A stretch of DNA of 64,000 nt from G963678255 sp963678255 (GTDB lineage: Bacteria; Cloacimonadota; Cloacimonadia; Cloacimonadales; WRIO01), in the NCBI GenBank assembly GCA_963678255.2, contig CAXXTW010000001.1, positions 1,475,271 to 1,539,270 of the forward strand. Reading direction: 5' to 3'. Under the pieces are notes generated by a model. The model had not been told where the DNA came from and ran no database searches. It saw nothing but the letters and a program-made list of their open reading frames with translations. Shown in pieces: positions 27,195 to 35,602 of this stretch; position 1 is the first letter of the stretch, and each line of letters opens with the position of its first letter. The translations under genes and the position numbers were made by a program.

Positions 27195-27445
27195 CTTATG
27201 AGCTAGAAATGTCTGTTCGTCTTAATTAGTATGAACATGATTTCAAACCCACTACAATACTTTTTATCATTGCTCTTTTCCCTACTTGTATTCTTCATTT
27301 AGAAATTATCAGATTCTTTACTAATACCCGCTGCTCTCATTCCTTTCTTCTTTTTAATGTCTTACTTACTACTATCCTATTCCTTCCTTGGAGCTTCTCT
27401 CCGTAAAAAACAATAAAAGTAATCTAAATATCATATTATTTAAAA

Positions 27446-27498
27446 TAGTTATTGACATATGTTCGATTAAAATTATTATGGGCATATGTCAATAACTA
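27446..27498 (+). promoter_or_regulatory. Promoter inside a 16-bp inverted repeat: probable operator of the DUF134 gene/cluster
   Basis: A perfect 16-bp inverted repeat, TAGTTATTGACATATG (27446-27461) and CATATGTCAATAACTA (27483-27498), is separated by 21 bases. A promoter lies within: TTGACA (27452-27457) in the left arm, a 16-base spacer and TATTAT (27474-27479). The right arm covers the expected transcription start, and the GAAGGAGG ribosome site follows at once. A dimer or tetramer binding both arms would block the promoter. The best candidate is the DUF134 protein encoded 15 bases downstream, as an autoregulator. Confidence 0.75.
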
Positions 27499-27512
27499 GA
27501 AGGAGGTGCTAA

Positions 27513-27857
27513 ATGCCAAGACCTCAAAAATGGAGAAAAGTTTGTTGCTTACCTGATAGCAATCTATTTGGTTCACTAAATGCCTTAAATGACATAGCTG
27601 AAATTGTTCTAATGAAAGTTGATGAATACGAAACAATTCGATTGATCGATCTGGAAGAAATGACTCAGGAAGAATGTGCTGAAAAAATGAATGTTGCCCG
27701 CACGACTGTTCAAAGAATTTATAATGAAGCTAGAAAAAAACTAGCTGAATCCTTGGTAAACGGAAAAATACTTAAAATTGAAGGGGGAGATTACAAGCTT
27801 TGTGATGAGTTTGAACCCATTCATAGATGCGGAAGATGCAGAAAACATGATTTATAA
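27513..27857 (+). CDS. DUF134-family helix-turn-helix regulator
   Basis: 114 residues. It begins MPRPQKWRKVCCLPD, the hallmark of DUF134 (UPF0251), and has a sigma-70 region 4-like HTH (about 50-80; MTQEECAEKMNVARTTVQRIY). The C-terminal Cys pair (HRCGRCRKH) may bind metal. DUF134 genes often sit beside NifX-like and Mrp/MinD-type genes in anaerobes, as here. It follows a promoter flanked by a long inverted repeat. A redox or Fe-S sensing role is an inference. Confidence 0.9.
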   Translation: MPRPQKWRKVCCLPDSNLFGSLNALNDIAEIVLMKVDEYETIRLIDLEEMTQEECAEKMNVARTTVQRIYNEARKKLAESLVNGKILKIEGGDYKLCDEFEPIHRCGRCRKHDL

Positions 27858-28020
27858 ATTATTAATTGAGTCTTTGCTAAAACCCACTGATAATCAATAA
27901 AAAGGTAAAAGAGAATGTATTCAAACTATGATCAAGGGATATTTCGATGCTAACAATGTTACTGCTTCTCTTTTCCATGATTTCAGAGCTTTCAGAGGTA
28001 CATCACCCATAATTAACACT

Positions 28021-28046
28021 TACAAATATTTAATCAAATGTTTGTA
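28021..28046. promoter_or_regulatory. Inverted repeat ahead of the NifX-like gene
   Basis: TACAAATATTT (28021-28031) and AAATGTTTGTA (28036-28046) form an 11-bp dyad with one mismatch, just before the AAGGAG ribosome site. It could be a weak stem or a protein site. The rest of the 209-base gap after DUF134 shows no gene with a ribosome site. Confidence 0.3.
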
Positions 28047-28066
28047 ATAAAAAGAAGGAGTTTAAA

Positions 28067-28435
28067 ATGAAAATAGTAATACCAGCAGAAAATCAAGATT
28101 TAGAATCAATGGTTTGTCCATCTTTTGGAAGAGCCCCGTTTTTCTGTATTTATAATTCAGAAAATGAAAAGAGTGAGTTTGTAATTAACACAGCAGCAGA
28201 TAGTCAGGGTGGTGCCGGAATAAAAGCAGCTCAAATTATTGTTGATCTAAAAGCAGATGTTTTACTCACTCCTCGTTGTGGAGAAAATGCTGCTAAAGTT
28301 ATTCAAATCGCCAAAATTGAAATCTTTAAATCAGTAAATGACTCTTTAAAGAAGAATATTGAAACTTATATGAATAATCAATTAAAAACACTCACTGAAT
28401 TCCATGCCGGATTCCACGGGCGTCATAGTAAATAA
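28067..28435 (+). CDS. NifX/NifB-type dinitrogenase cofactor-family protein
   Basis: 122 residues of the family that binds Fe-S or Fe/Mo-type clusters (NifX, NafY, orange protein). It shows the usual layout: MKIVIPAENQDLESMVCPSFGRAPFF at the start and GGAGIKAAQIIVDLKADVLLTPRCGENA in the middle. The C-terminus is His-rich (FHAGFHGRH). It has no nif neighbours. It heads a gene set with two Fe-S MinD ATPases and an Mrp fusion, resembling the orange protein (ORP) clusters of anaerobes such as Desulfovibrio. AAGGAG lies before ATG. Confidence 0.9.
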   Translation: MKIVIPAENQDLESMVCPSFGRAPFFCIYNSENEKSEFVINTAADSQGGAGIKAAQIIVDLKADVLLTPRCGENAAKVIQIAKIEIFKSVNDSLKKNIETYMNNQLKTLTEFHAGFHGRHSK

Positions 28436-28436
28436 A

Positions 28437-29294
28437 ATGAAAATAGCTGTTTTAAGTGGAAAAGGTGGGACTGGAAAGACGATGCTCTCAGTTAATCTAG
28501 CTGCTGTTGCAGAAAATTGTACCTATATTGATTGTGATGTTGAAGAACCAAACGGTCATTTGTTCTTTTCTCCTATAAATATTGTTTCTGATACAGTCAC
28601 AATTAGAATACCCAAAGTTGACCAAAATCTTTGCACTGCTTGTCGAAAATGTATAGATATTTGTAAGTTTAACGCTTTAGCTTATATATCTCAAAAGCTA
28701 TTTGTTTTTGATTCTATATGCCATGCTTGTGGTGCTTGTTCAATATTATGTCCTGAAAATGCTATAAGTGAAGTTGATAAGAAAATTGGAGTCATCCAAA
28801 CAGGGATATCTGAAAATGTATTGGTGAAAACAGGTATTTTAAATGTCGGTGAATCATCAGGTGTTCCGATTATTAAGAAGATTATGAATGCACCCATAGA
28901 AAAATCAGATTTTGTCTTTATTGATTGTCCCCCAGGAAGTGCTTGCATCGTCATGGAAAGCATAAAAGATGCTGATTTTTGCATTTTAATAGCTGAACCA
29001 ACTATCTTTGGTGCTCATAACTTAAATATGGTTTATGAGTTAGTAAAACTATTCAACAAACCTTTTGGTGTGATTCTTAATAAATTTATGGAAGGGGTGA
29101 ATCCTTCAGAAGATTTTTGTTTAGAAAAGAAGGTTAATATTCTTGGAAAAATTCCTTATTGTACTGAATTAGGAATGTTAAATTCAAATGGAAAAATTCT
29201 TGTTAGAGAAAATTCTCATTATAAAAAGATGTTTGCTGATTTACTTCAGACTGTAATTTCGGAGGTACAAAATCAAACAATTATTAATTCTTAG
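28437..29294 (+). CDS. MinD/ParA-type P-loop ATPase with inserted two-[4Fe-4S] ferredoxin domain (first copy)
   Basis: 285 residues from ATG 28437, one base after the preceding stop; an upstream in-frame ATG would overlap that gene and is less likely. It has a deviant Walker A, LSGKGGTGKTMLSVN (6-20), a Walker A' region IDCDVEEPN, a ferredoxin insert with CTACRKCIDIC and CHACGACSILCP (about 64-105), and Walker B FIDCPPG. Proteins of this type accompany NifX-like proteins in ORP complexes and may load or move metal clusters. Its end overlaps the next gene by 23 bases. Confidence 0.88.
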   Translation: MKIAVLSGKGGTGKTMLSVNLAAVAENCTYIDCDVEEPNGHLFFSPINIVSDTVTIRIPKVDQNLCTACRKCIDICKFNALAYISQKLFVFDSICHACGACSILCPENAISEVDKKIGVIQTGISENVLVKTGILNVGESSGVPIIKKIMNAPIEKSDFVFIDCPPGSACIVMESIKDADFCILIAEPTIFGAHNLNMVYELVKLFNKPFGVILNKFMEGVNPSEDFCLEKKVNILGKIPYCTELGMLNSNGKILVRENSHYKKMFADLLQTVISEVQNQTIINS

Positions 29295-30132
29295 TGGCAA
29301 AGGTGGAACTGGGAAAACAACGATTGCTGGAGCTTTTATCAATTTGTCAAAAACAAAAGCTTTTGCTGATTGTGATGTAGATGCTCCAAATCTGCATTTA
29401 TTGATGAATCAATCATCAAATCCAAATGTAACGGATTTCTTCGGTCTGCAAAAAGCTGAAATAAATCAAGATCTCTGTTCAAAATGTGGAATTTGTAAAG
29501 ATAACTGTCGTTTTGACGCCATAAATTTTACAGATGCTTACCATATCGATCTTTTTGCCTGTGAAGGCTGTGCTTTATGTGAAGCTATCTGTCCTGAAAA
29601 AGCAATCTCTCTGAAGTCCTATGTTAGTGGGCATTTAATGCTATACAAGGATTCAAGAGTTTTTTCAACCGCTCAATTACAAATGGGTAGTGGAAATTCG
29701 GGGAAACTTGTCAGTGAAGTAAAAAAGAGTTTGTTAAATCAAAGATCTAATACAGAATTTAGCATTATAGATGGTTCACCTGGGATCGGTTGCCCAGTCA
29801 TTGCTTCTATCAGTGGGGTTGATATGGTTTTAATCGTATCTGAACCCTCTGTTTCTGGTATCAGTGATCTTAAAAGAATCATCCAAACTTCTGAGAAGTT
29901 GCAGGTTAAGCTAGCTGTTTGTATTAATAAATATGATACAAATATCGGATTGACTGAAGAAATTGAAACTTTTTGTCTTAATAATAATTTGCATTATACA
30001 GGGCGAATTCCTTTTGATAAAGAAGCCGTAAAAGCCATTAACGAAGGGAAAAGTATTGTTGATATTAATTGTCAGTCTGGTGAAGCTGTAAGAATCGTTT
30101 ATAAAAAAACAATAAATCTTCTTTTATATTAA
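29272..30132 (+). CDS. MinD/ParA-type P-loop ATPase with ferredoxin domain (second copy); non-standard ATC start
   Basis: 286 residues if translation begins at ATC 29272. The frame is open from a stop at 29254 and has no ATG, GTG or TTG until 29344, which lies after the P-loop LSGKGGTGKTT. A perfect GGAGG (29261-29265) is six bases before the ATC, and homologous proteins begin with a similar short MKQ-like lead. Motifs: ADCDVDAPN, ferredoxin pair CSKCGICKDNC and CEGCALCEAICP (about 65-110), and Walker B IIDGSPG. It is paralogous to the preceding gene. Either it uses a rare AUC start, or the base is an error for ATG. Confidence 0.85.
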   Translation: MKQLLILSGKGGTGKTTIAGAFINLSKTKAFADCDVDAPNLHLLMNQSSNPNVTDFFGLQKAEINQDLCSKCGICKDNCRFDAINFTDAYHIDLFACEGCALCEAICPEKAISLKSYVSGHLMLYKDSRVFSTAQLQMGSGNSGKLVSEVKKSLLNQRSNTEFSIIDGSPGIGCPVIASISGVDMVLIVSEPSVSGISDLKRIIQTSEKLQVKLAVCINKYDTNIGLTEEIETFCLNNNLHYTGRIPFDKEAVKAINEGKSIVDINCQSGEAVRIVYKKTINLLLY

Positions 30133-30187
30133 GAAAAAGTGATTAAATTATAATATTAATAATTATTGTTAAAAAGGAGAAAAAACA

Positions 30188-31372
30188 ATGAGTGATAGTT
30201 GTAAAAATGCAAATGGTGGTTGCTCTGCTCCACAAGAGAATAATCCGGATTTTTCAATAAATCTTCATGAGCTTAGCAAGGTAAAAAAAGTAATTGGTAT
30301 TGTAAGTGGTAAAGGGGGCGTTGGTAAATCTCTCGTAACCTCTCTACTTGCAGTAACCATGAATAAAAAAGGATTTAATACTGCCATAATGGACGCTGAT
30401 ATTACTGGACCATCTATTCCAAAGGCTTTTGGTTTAACAGAAAAAGCTGTTCAAAATGAACTCGCTCTGATGCCTGTGAAAACAAAAACAGGTATTGAGG
30501 TTATGTCAATTAATTCACTTCTTCCAAATGAAACAGACCCTGTCGTATGGAGAGGTCCTTTAATTGCCGGAGTTGTAAAACAATTTTGGACTGATGTTCT
30601 ATGGAAAGATATTGATATTATGTTTATCGATATGCCTCCAGGAACAGGAGATGTCGCCTTAACCGTCTTTCAATCTATACCCATTGATGGAATCATCATT
30701 GTAACATCACCTCAAGAATTAGTCTCTATGATTGTGGGAAAAGCTGTTAATATGGCTAAAATGATGAATATCCCTATCTTAGGGTTAGTTGAAAATATGT
30801 CCTATTTTAAATGCCCTGATTGTGGAAAAGAACATAATATTTTTGGTGAAAGCCAAGTTGAATCTGTTGCAAAACAATACGATATTAATATTCTTGCAAA
30901 GTTGCCTATTGATTCAGCTCTTGCGACTGCTTGTGATAAAGGACTGATTGAGAACTTTGAGGGAAATTGGTTTGACAATATTGAAAATATAATTAAAATT
31001 AATGGAGAAATGAAAATGAAAATTGCCGTTGCTTGCGAAAAAACAATTGTAACTGAACACTTTGGTCATTGTGAAAACTTTATGATCTTTGAAACTGAAA
31101 ATGAACAAATTATTAAAAGTGAGTCCATTCCTAATCCAGGACATAAACCCGGTTTCTTACCAAATTATCTAAATGATATGGGTGTGAAAGTTATTATTTC
31201 TGGTGGAATGGGTGGTGGGGCTATTGATATCTTTAATGAAAAAGGTATAGAAACCATTGTTGGCGTTAGCGGTGAAGCAAAAAAAGCTGTTGAATTATAT
31301 CTGCAGGGAAATCTAAAATCAACAGGTTCTGTCTGTCATGATCATAAGCACCATGATAGCTGTGGAAATTAA
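30188..31372 (+). CDS. Mrp/NBP35-type Fe-S carrier ATPase fused to a NifX-like domain (MrpORP-like)
   Basis: 394 residues. The N-terminal ATPase (about 30-275) has Walker A VSGKGGVGKSLVT, the Mrp signature MDADITGPSIP, FIDMPPGTGD and the C-terminal CxxC cluster motif (FKCPDCGKEHNIFG). At about 277 a second domain starts (MKIAVACEKTIVTEHFGHCENFMIF), a NifX/orange-protein fold with a CHDHKHHDSCGN tail. The same fusion is known as MrpORP in Desulfovibrio, where it works with ORP. It closes the gene set and is followed by a terminator. Confidence 0.9.
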   Translation: MSDSCKNANGGCSAPQENNPDFSINLHELSKVKKVIGIVSGKGGVGKSLVTSLLAVTMNKKGFNTAIMDADITGPSIPKAFGLTEKAVQNELALMPVKTKTGIEVMSINSLLPNETDPVVWRGPLIAGVVKQFWTDVLWKDIDIMFIDMPPGTGDVALTVFQSIPIDGIIIVTSPQELVSMIVGKAVNMAKMMNIPILGLVENMSYFKCPDCGKEHNIFGESQVESVAKQYDINILAKLPIDSALATACDKGLIENFEGNWFDNIENIIKINGEMKMKIAVACEKTIVTEHFGHCENFMIFETENEQIIKSESIPNPGHKPGFLPNYLNDMGVKVIISGGMGGGAIDIFNEKGIETIVGVSGEAKKAVELYLQGNLKSTGSVCHDHKHHDSCGN

Positions 31373-31488
31373 TCAATCATCTCAAAATAGTTATTTATAT
31401 AAGTTAGAACTATCTGATTTTTTGATAGATCTCTAAATAAAAGAATTATTTAAAGTCTGATTTATATTTAATTATTCAATTTAATATA

Positions 31489-31538
31489 AAAAGAGCAATA
31501 AGATTACATAAGTTAAATTATTGCTCTTTTCTTTATTT
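31489..31538 (+). terminator. Terminator of the NifX/MinD/Mrp gene set
   Basis: A 13-bp perfect stem AAAAGAGCAATAA / TTATTGCTCTTTT, followed by CTTTATTTTT. It ends the cluster that began at the DUF134 promoter. The remaining bases to 31727 hold no other gene; two TTGACA boxes (31672, 31701) may belong to the next gene's promoter. Confidence 0.87.
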
Positions 31539-31727
31539 TTGTATTCATTATTCATTAATTGTTTCTAGAATACAGGAATTTTAACTTTTAAAAGAAAAAA
31601 TAATGTATAATTTAAGTCTTTAATTATTATATTTAAAATAAATCTATATTCATACTCAATATAATTATCACTTGACAGTTTTTCATAATTAGATTTCAAG
31701 TTTGACAATTTTTAGTTGAGGTTTTTT

Positions 31728-33068
31728 ATGAAATTAAAATTAAAACCATTTTTATTGCTTGGTCATTTGCCATTAAACCCAGAATGGCAATTAATGCTGG
31801 GCTATTTGTCTTATATACTCGTTGGTACAATTCTATTGTTATTTCCTTTCTCTCAAAAAATACCAGTATCTTTCCTAGACAATCTTTTTGTCTCTACTTC
31901 AGCAGTATCAACAACTGGTTTGTCTCCAGTATCAGTTAGCGATTCATATACAATTTTTGGTCAGATCATTATATTATTTTTAATTCAATTAGGTGGTTTA
32001 GGTTATATGACCTTATCTTCTTTTATGATTATTGCCGCAGGAAAAAGATTTGAATTAAGTCGAAATGAAATTATAAATATTGGCTTTTCTACTATTTATC
32101 CAGAAAATGCAGTTAGATTTATAAAAAAAATCATTCAATTTTCTTTGGTCTTTGAGCTTTCAGGCGCATTAGCACTTTTTATTTTTTTTAAAATTGAAAA
32201 TATCCCAAATTCTTTATGGAGTGCTATTTTTCATAGTGTTTCTTCATTCTGTACTGCTGGATTTAGTTTGTACAATGATAGCATTGTTCAGTTTCAAGGT
32301 AATTTGGGAATCAATTTAACTATTTCTGTTTTAAGTTATGCTGGTGGTATTGGCTTTATTGTTTGGGATGATGTTTGGCAAAGATATAAGAAAAGAAAAG
32401 TTAGGGTCTCTTTTACTACAGTCATAATTCTTTGGACTACTGTAATTTTATCAGTAGTTGGAATGATTCAATTTTTACTAACCGAATCTAATATTCACTC
32501 AAAAGACCTTTTCACAGAAACTCTCATAGCTTTCTTTCAAACTATGAATGCAATCACTACTTCAGGGTTTAATTCAGTCCCTATGGACAAAATTCATATT
32601 TCAACAATGTTATTTATCTCCTTTCTGATGTTTGTTGGAGCTTCACCTGCAGGAACAGGTGGTGGATTGAAATCAACAACTTTTATTGCTAACTTTGCAT
32701 TATTAAAAGATAAAATTCGAAAATTTAAAAAAATAAGTTTTTTTGGAAGAGAGATACCTGAAGAGAAAGTTTATGTTGCAGTTTGTAGTATGACATTTTA
32801 TTTATCAATAATGGGATTATCAACATTTATTTTAGCTTATTTTGAGCCTCATAATACAGTAAAAATGCTTTTTGAAGTTGCTTCTGCTATCGGAACTGTC
32901 GGATTGAGTACAGGCATTACTTCAAGCTTAAGTCTAGCTGGTAAAATCATTATCATTTTTAATATGTATATTGGTCGTGTCGGTATTCTAACTTTTGGCT
33001 ATGCTATCTTTTTTGGTAATCCTACAAAACAAAAACCTATAGCTTATAATAACGAATACATTCTTTAA
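31728..33068 (+). CDS. Second KtrB/TrkH-type K+ transporter subunit, without a KtrA partner
   Basis: 446 residues from ATG 31728 (TTGAGG nine bases ahead); an in-frame TTG 12 bases earlier is the ribosome site itself. Four pore repeats with filter Gly: SAVSTTGLSP, SSFCTAGFSL, NAITTSGFNS and AIGTVGLSTG. Normal KtrB length, so it lacks the N-terminal extension of the copy at 11711-13393. No RCK gene adjoins it; it may share the KtrA encoded at 11007. Confidence 0.9.
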   Translation: MKLKLKPFLLLGHLPLNPEWQLMLGYLSYILVGTILLLFPFSQKIPVSFLDNLFVSTSAVSTTGLSPVSVSDSYTIFGQIIILFLIQLGGLGYMTLSSFMIIAAGKRFELSRNEIINIGFSTIYPENAVRFIKKIIQFSLVFELSGALALFIFFKIENIPNSLWSAIFHSVSSFCTAGFSLYNDSIVQFQGNLGINLTISVLSYAGGIGFIVWDDVWQRYKKRKVRVSFTTVIILWTTVILSVVGMIQFLLTESNIHSKDLFTETLIAFFQTMNAITTSGFNSVPMDKIHISTMLFISFLMFVGASPAGTGGGLKSTTFIANFALLKDKIRKFKKISFFGREIPEEKVYVAVCSMTFYLSIMGLSTFILAYFEPHNTVKMLFEVASAIGTVGLSTGITSSLSLAGKIIIIFNMYIGRVGILTFGYAIFFGNPTKQKPIAYNNEYIL

Positions 33069-33131
33069 GGTTATATTTTGCAAATATTTAAATATTCATA
33101 GTTATATAACAGGAAAAACAGACCTAATTTA

Positions 33132-33183
33132 ATGAGAATGAGAGTCCGAATTCATGAGAATGAGAGTCCGAATTCATGAGAAT
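33132..33183. repeat. 22-bp tandem direct repeat, about 2.4 copies
   Basis: The unit starts ATGAGAATGAGAGTCC and ends GAATTC. Two exact copies (33132-33153, 33154-33175) are followed by eight bases of a third. It lies in the gap between the TrkH gene and a gene remnant; no function seen. Confidence 0.85.
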
Positions 33184-33344
33184 AAGCACTCTGCTAAATG
33201 AACAAATGGATGTATTGTAAAAGTGAAATATGACATTCTAAACACTCATGTATAACTAATTTCAATAATTAGCTCATCTTGTTGAAAATTATTCTAAACC
33301 TGTTATTTTCTCCTTTGAATAAGACTTTCTAGATATTGATGACA

Positions 33345-33647
33345 CTATGTATCCCTGATAGCTAAATATGGCATGGCAAACCCATCAAAAACGAGCCCAG
33401 CTTGATTAATTCCACCTTGAGGCCTTAAATCATCAAACCCAACATAGACTACGCTATACTTAGCTTTTTTACCATTTTCAAACCAAATAGAGGTGTTAGG
33501 GTTCCAATAATCTTCATTGTTCCCGACAATAGTCTTACCTTTTTGACTTATTTTAAACATACTGCAACAATAGGCTTGATAAGAATAAACAAGGCAAAAC
33601 AACAGTATCAATATCTTACTATTCAATTTTATAGCTTTTATCATCAC
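33345..33647 (-). pseudogene. Truncated choloylglycine hydrolase/penicillin V acylase-like protein (N-terminal remnant)
   Basis: Only 100 residues, where family members have about 330-350. It has a signal peptide (about 1-27), then CCSMFKISQKGKTIVGNNEDY, in which the Cys after cleavage (Cys27/28) would be the Ntn-hydrolase nucleophile. QGGINQAGLVFDGFAM follows, as in the conserved active-site region. The frame then stops after seven unrelated residues, and the following 270 bases show no continuation in any frame I checked. Confidence 0.75.
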
Positions 33648-34287
33648 AAACTCCTAAAACTTTTTTGATCTATATAACCTTATAAATCCTGTTGTCAAAT
33701 AAAAAATAAATAATTGAAGATTCATCTCAAAAGCATTTCATATTTTTCTCTATGTCATCTTACTTTGAAAACATCCCCTTTCGGTATTTGCCTTAGAAAT
33801 TGAAATAACTTTCCTCAAACAAAAAAACTATTTGACTTAATTTAACAGTTTCAATTTTATTTCTTCATAATTGTATGGAGGCAAAATGGAAGATTTCTAA
33901 ATTAATCAAATTGCAATTGTCAAACTCTGAATATTGATAATTCAGTTTTGCCAATAATGCTGTAGGAAAAAGAAAGAAGTATTTATAATCAACTATGTTA
34001 AGTCTTATAGTGCCGTTTCGTAATTTTCAATTTACGAAATAGATTGTTTTTTAACAAACAATAGAAACGGATATAAAGATTGTTCCTGAAGTTTCAGAAG
34101 AATATTTTAAGGAAATTAAGTGGTTCTAAGTTTTGAAGAATTTAGAATTATATTAAAACCTACAGGTAGTAAGAAATTTGATTATTTTAAAAATCAGAAA
34201 TCTCTGATAAACAGACAACCTGATTTATGTCCGTTATAATATTTACTCAGGTCATAATAGAAATGACTTTATAAATGAGGAGAAAGA
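33648..34287. other. 640-base gap without a recognisable gene
   Basis: No open frame with a ribosome site. A short hairpin (TTTCGTAA / TTACGAAA, near 34015-34042) is visible; it has no T-run and is not a convincing terminator. Fragments of open frame around 34080-34230 may be gene debris. Confidence 0.5.
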
Positions 34288-34608
34288 ATGTCAGAAAAAA
34301 GAATTGCCCCCTGCGGTATAGATTGTTCTATATGCGATATGTACGTTGCAACAAAAACAAATAGTGATCAAATGCGTCAAGAAATTGCTGAAAAATGGAC
34401 TAAACTCTTCCATTACAATTTCCAAAAAGATGATATAAATTGTGATGGATGTTTAAGCGGTGGTAAATTAGGAATGTATTGCCAAACCATGTGTGAAATA
34501 AAGCCTTGTGCTATTGGTCGAGGTGTAACTAATTGCGAAGATTGCTCTGATTATGAATGCGATAAATTAAAAAAGAATCGTAAAGAATCAGAATCTTATG
34601 TACAATAA
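34288..34608 (+). CDS. DUF3795 Cys-rich protein
   Basis: 106 residues with the DUF3795 pattern: APCGIDCSICDMY at the start, INCDGC in the middle and a C-terminal set (YCQTMCEIKPCAIGRGVTNCEDCSDYECDKL). The Cys layout suggests metal binding; no function is established. GAGGAG precedes ATG. Confidence 0.88.
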   Translation: MSEKRIAPCGIDCSICDMYVATKTNSDQMRQEIAEKWTKLFHYNFQKDDINCDGCLSGGKLGMYCQTMCEIKPCAIGRGVTNCEDCSDYECDKLKKNRKESESYVQ

Positions 34609-34658
34609 AAATAAGTAAATAAATTGGTACTGATGTACTTTATTAGATTTACAAAAAT

Positions 34659-34688
34659 GGGGTTGCTTTTATGGCAACCCCTCTTTAA
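34659..34688 (+). terminator. Terminator after the DUF3795 gene
   Basis: Stem GGGGTTGC / GCAACCCC with a 7-base loop, then CTCTTTAATT. The remaining 260 bases up to the acetyltransferase gene show no gene. Confidence 0.75.
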
Positions 34689-34948
34689 TTATCATTGATG
34701 AGTTCCTATTAGAAATCTTCTCGAAATGTCTTTGATCTCCAAGGATGGAGTAAGATATCAATAGGATAGTAAAGGGGATTACCTTGGAGATATATCTGAA
34801 AATTCCAGGTGAATTCTAGTTTGAAGTTTATAAATTGAAGTTACAGTATTCAAAATAAAATAAAAAAGAGTTGCGCATTTTTATCTGAATTGTAGTTTTG
34901 AAAAAGAAAGATTAAGTTAATAAGACTCATAATAAAATGGAGAAATGT

Positions 34949-35425
34949 ATGAATAAAGAAAACATTATCTACAAACTGGCAGATGTAAAAGATATTCCTG
35001 TATTAGTTGAAAATAGGATAAAATTTCTATTGGAAATTCAGGGTCAGAAAAGTGAAAATGAAATTGAGACTTTACGTCAGGAACTTACTCTTTATAATGA
35101 AAGAGCTATCCCCTCAGGTGAGTTTATTGCCTTTATTGCAGAATATGAAAATCATGCAATTGCTTTTAGTGGGTTGGTCATTCAAGCAATTCCACCAAGT
35201 TTTACTATAATCAATGGCAAAATCGGATATGTTTTAAATATGTACACTCTACCTGAATATCGAGGGAATGGTATATGTCCCAAATTAATGGATCTTATCG
35301 TTGAAAAAGGGAAAGAGCTTGGATTGTTTAAACTCTATCTGAATGCAACCAAGGATGGCTATCAGGTTTATGTCAATAAGGGTTTTAAATCTCCAACTTG
35401 GGCAGAATTGGAAATGAAGTTTTAA
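34949..35425 (+). CDS. GNAT-family N-acetyltransferase
   Basis: 158 residues from ATG 34949; an upstream in-frame ATG (34937) is less likely because GGAG (34939-34942) is well placed for 34949. Acetyl-CoA binding motif A is LPEYRGNGICPKLMDLIVEKG (R-G-N-G-I), followed by LGLFKLYLNATKDGYQVYVNKGF. The substrate is unknown. Single gene. Confidence 0.87.
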   Translation: MNKENIIYKLADVKDIPVLVENRIKFLLEIQGQKSENEIETLRQELTLYNERAIPSGEFIAFIAEYENHAIAFSGLVIQAIPPSFTIINGKIGYVLNMYTLPEYRGNGICPKLMDLIVEKGKELGLFKLYLNATKDGYQVYVNKGFKSPTWAELEMKF

Positions 35426-35516
35426 TTAACGAGTTAATTTATGGGCTATCTATATGGCACAAAAGGTTAACTGCTTGAGTAAAGCTAATGATGAATATCA
35501 CACATCTCTTTTTCAA

Positions 35517-35557
35517 AAATAACAGAACATGAATGATAAATTCATATTCTGTTATTT
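35517..35557. terminator. Hairpin between convergent genes, probable bidirectional terminator
   Basis: AAATAACAGAACATGAAT pairs with ATTCATATTCTGTTATTT (one G-T type mismatch), loop of five. A-run on the left and T-rich end on the right suit both the acetyltransferase (plus) and the binding-protein gene (minus). Confidence 0.6.
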
Positions 35558-35602
35558 AAGAATGATCACATTTCCATATGTTTACAAAATATAGTACTTA
35601 CA

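Noticed and set aside
27928..28047. 39-codon frame between DUF134 and the NifX-like gene
   Set aside because: No ribosome site, ends inside the inverted repeat, no family resemblance.
28067..31372. Nitrogenase cofactor assembly locus
   Set aside because: The NifX-like domains have no nifH, nifD, nifK, nifE or nifN neighbours; the MinD-ferredoxin and Mrp fusion context fits the orange-protein type instead.
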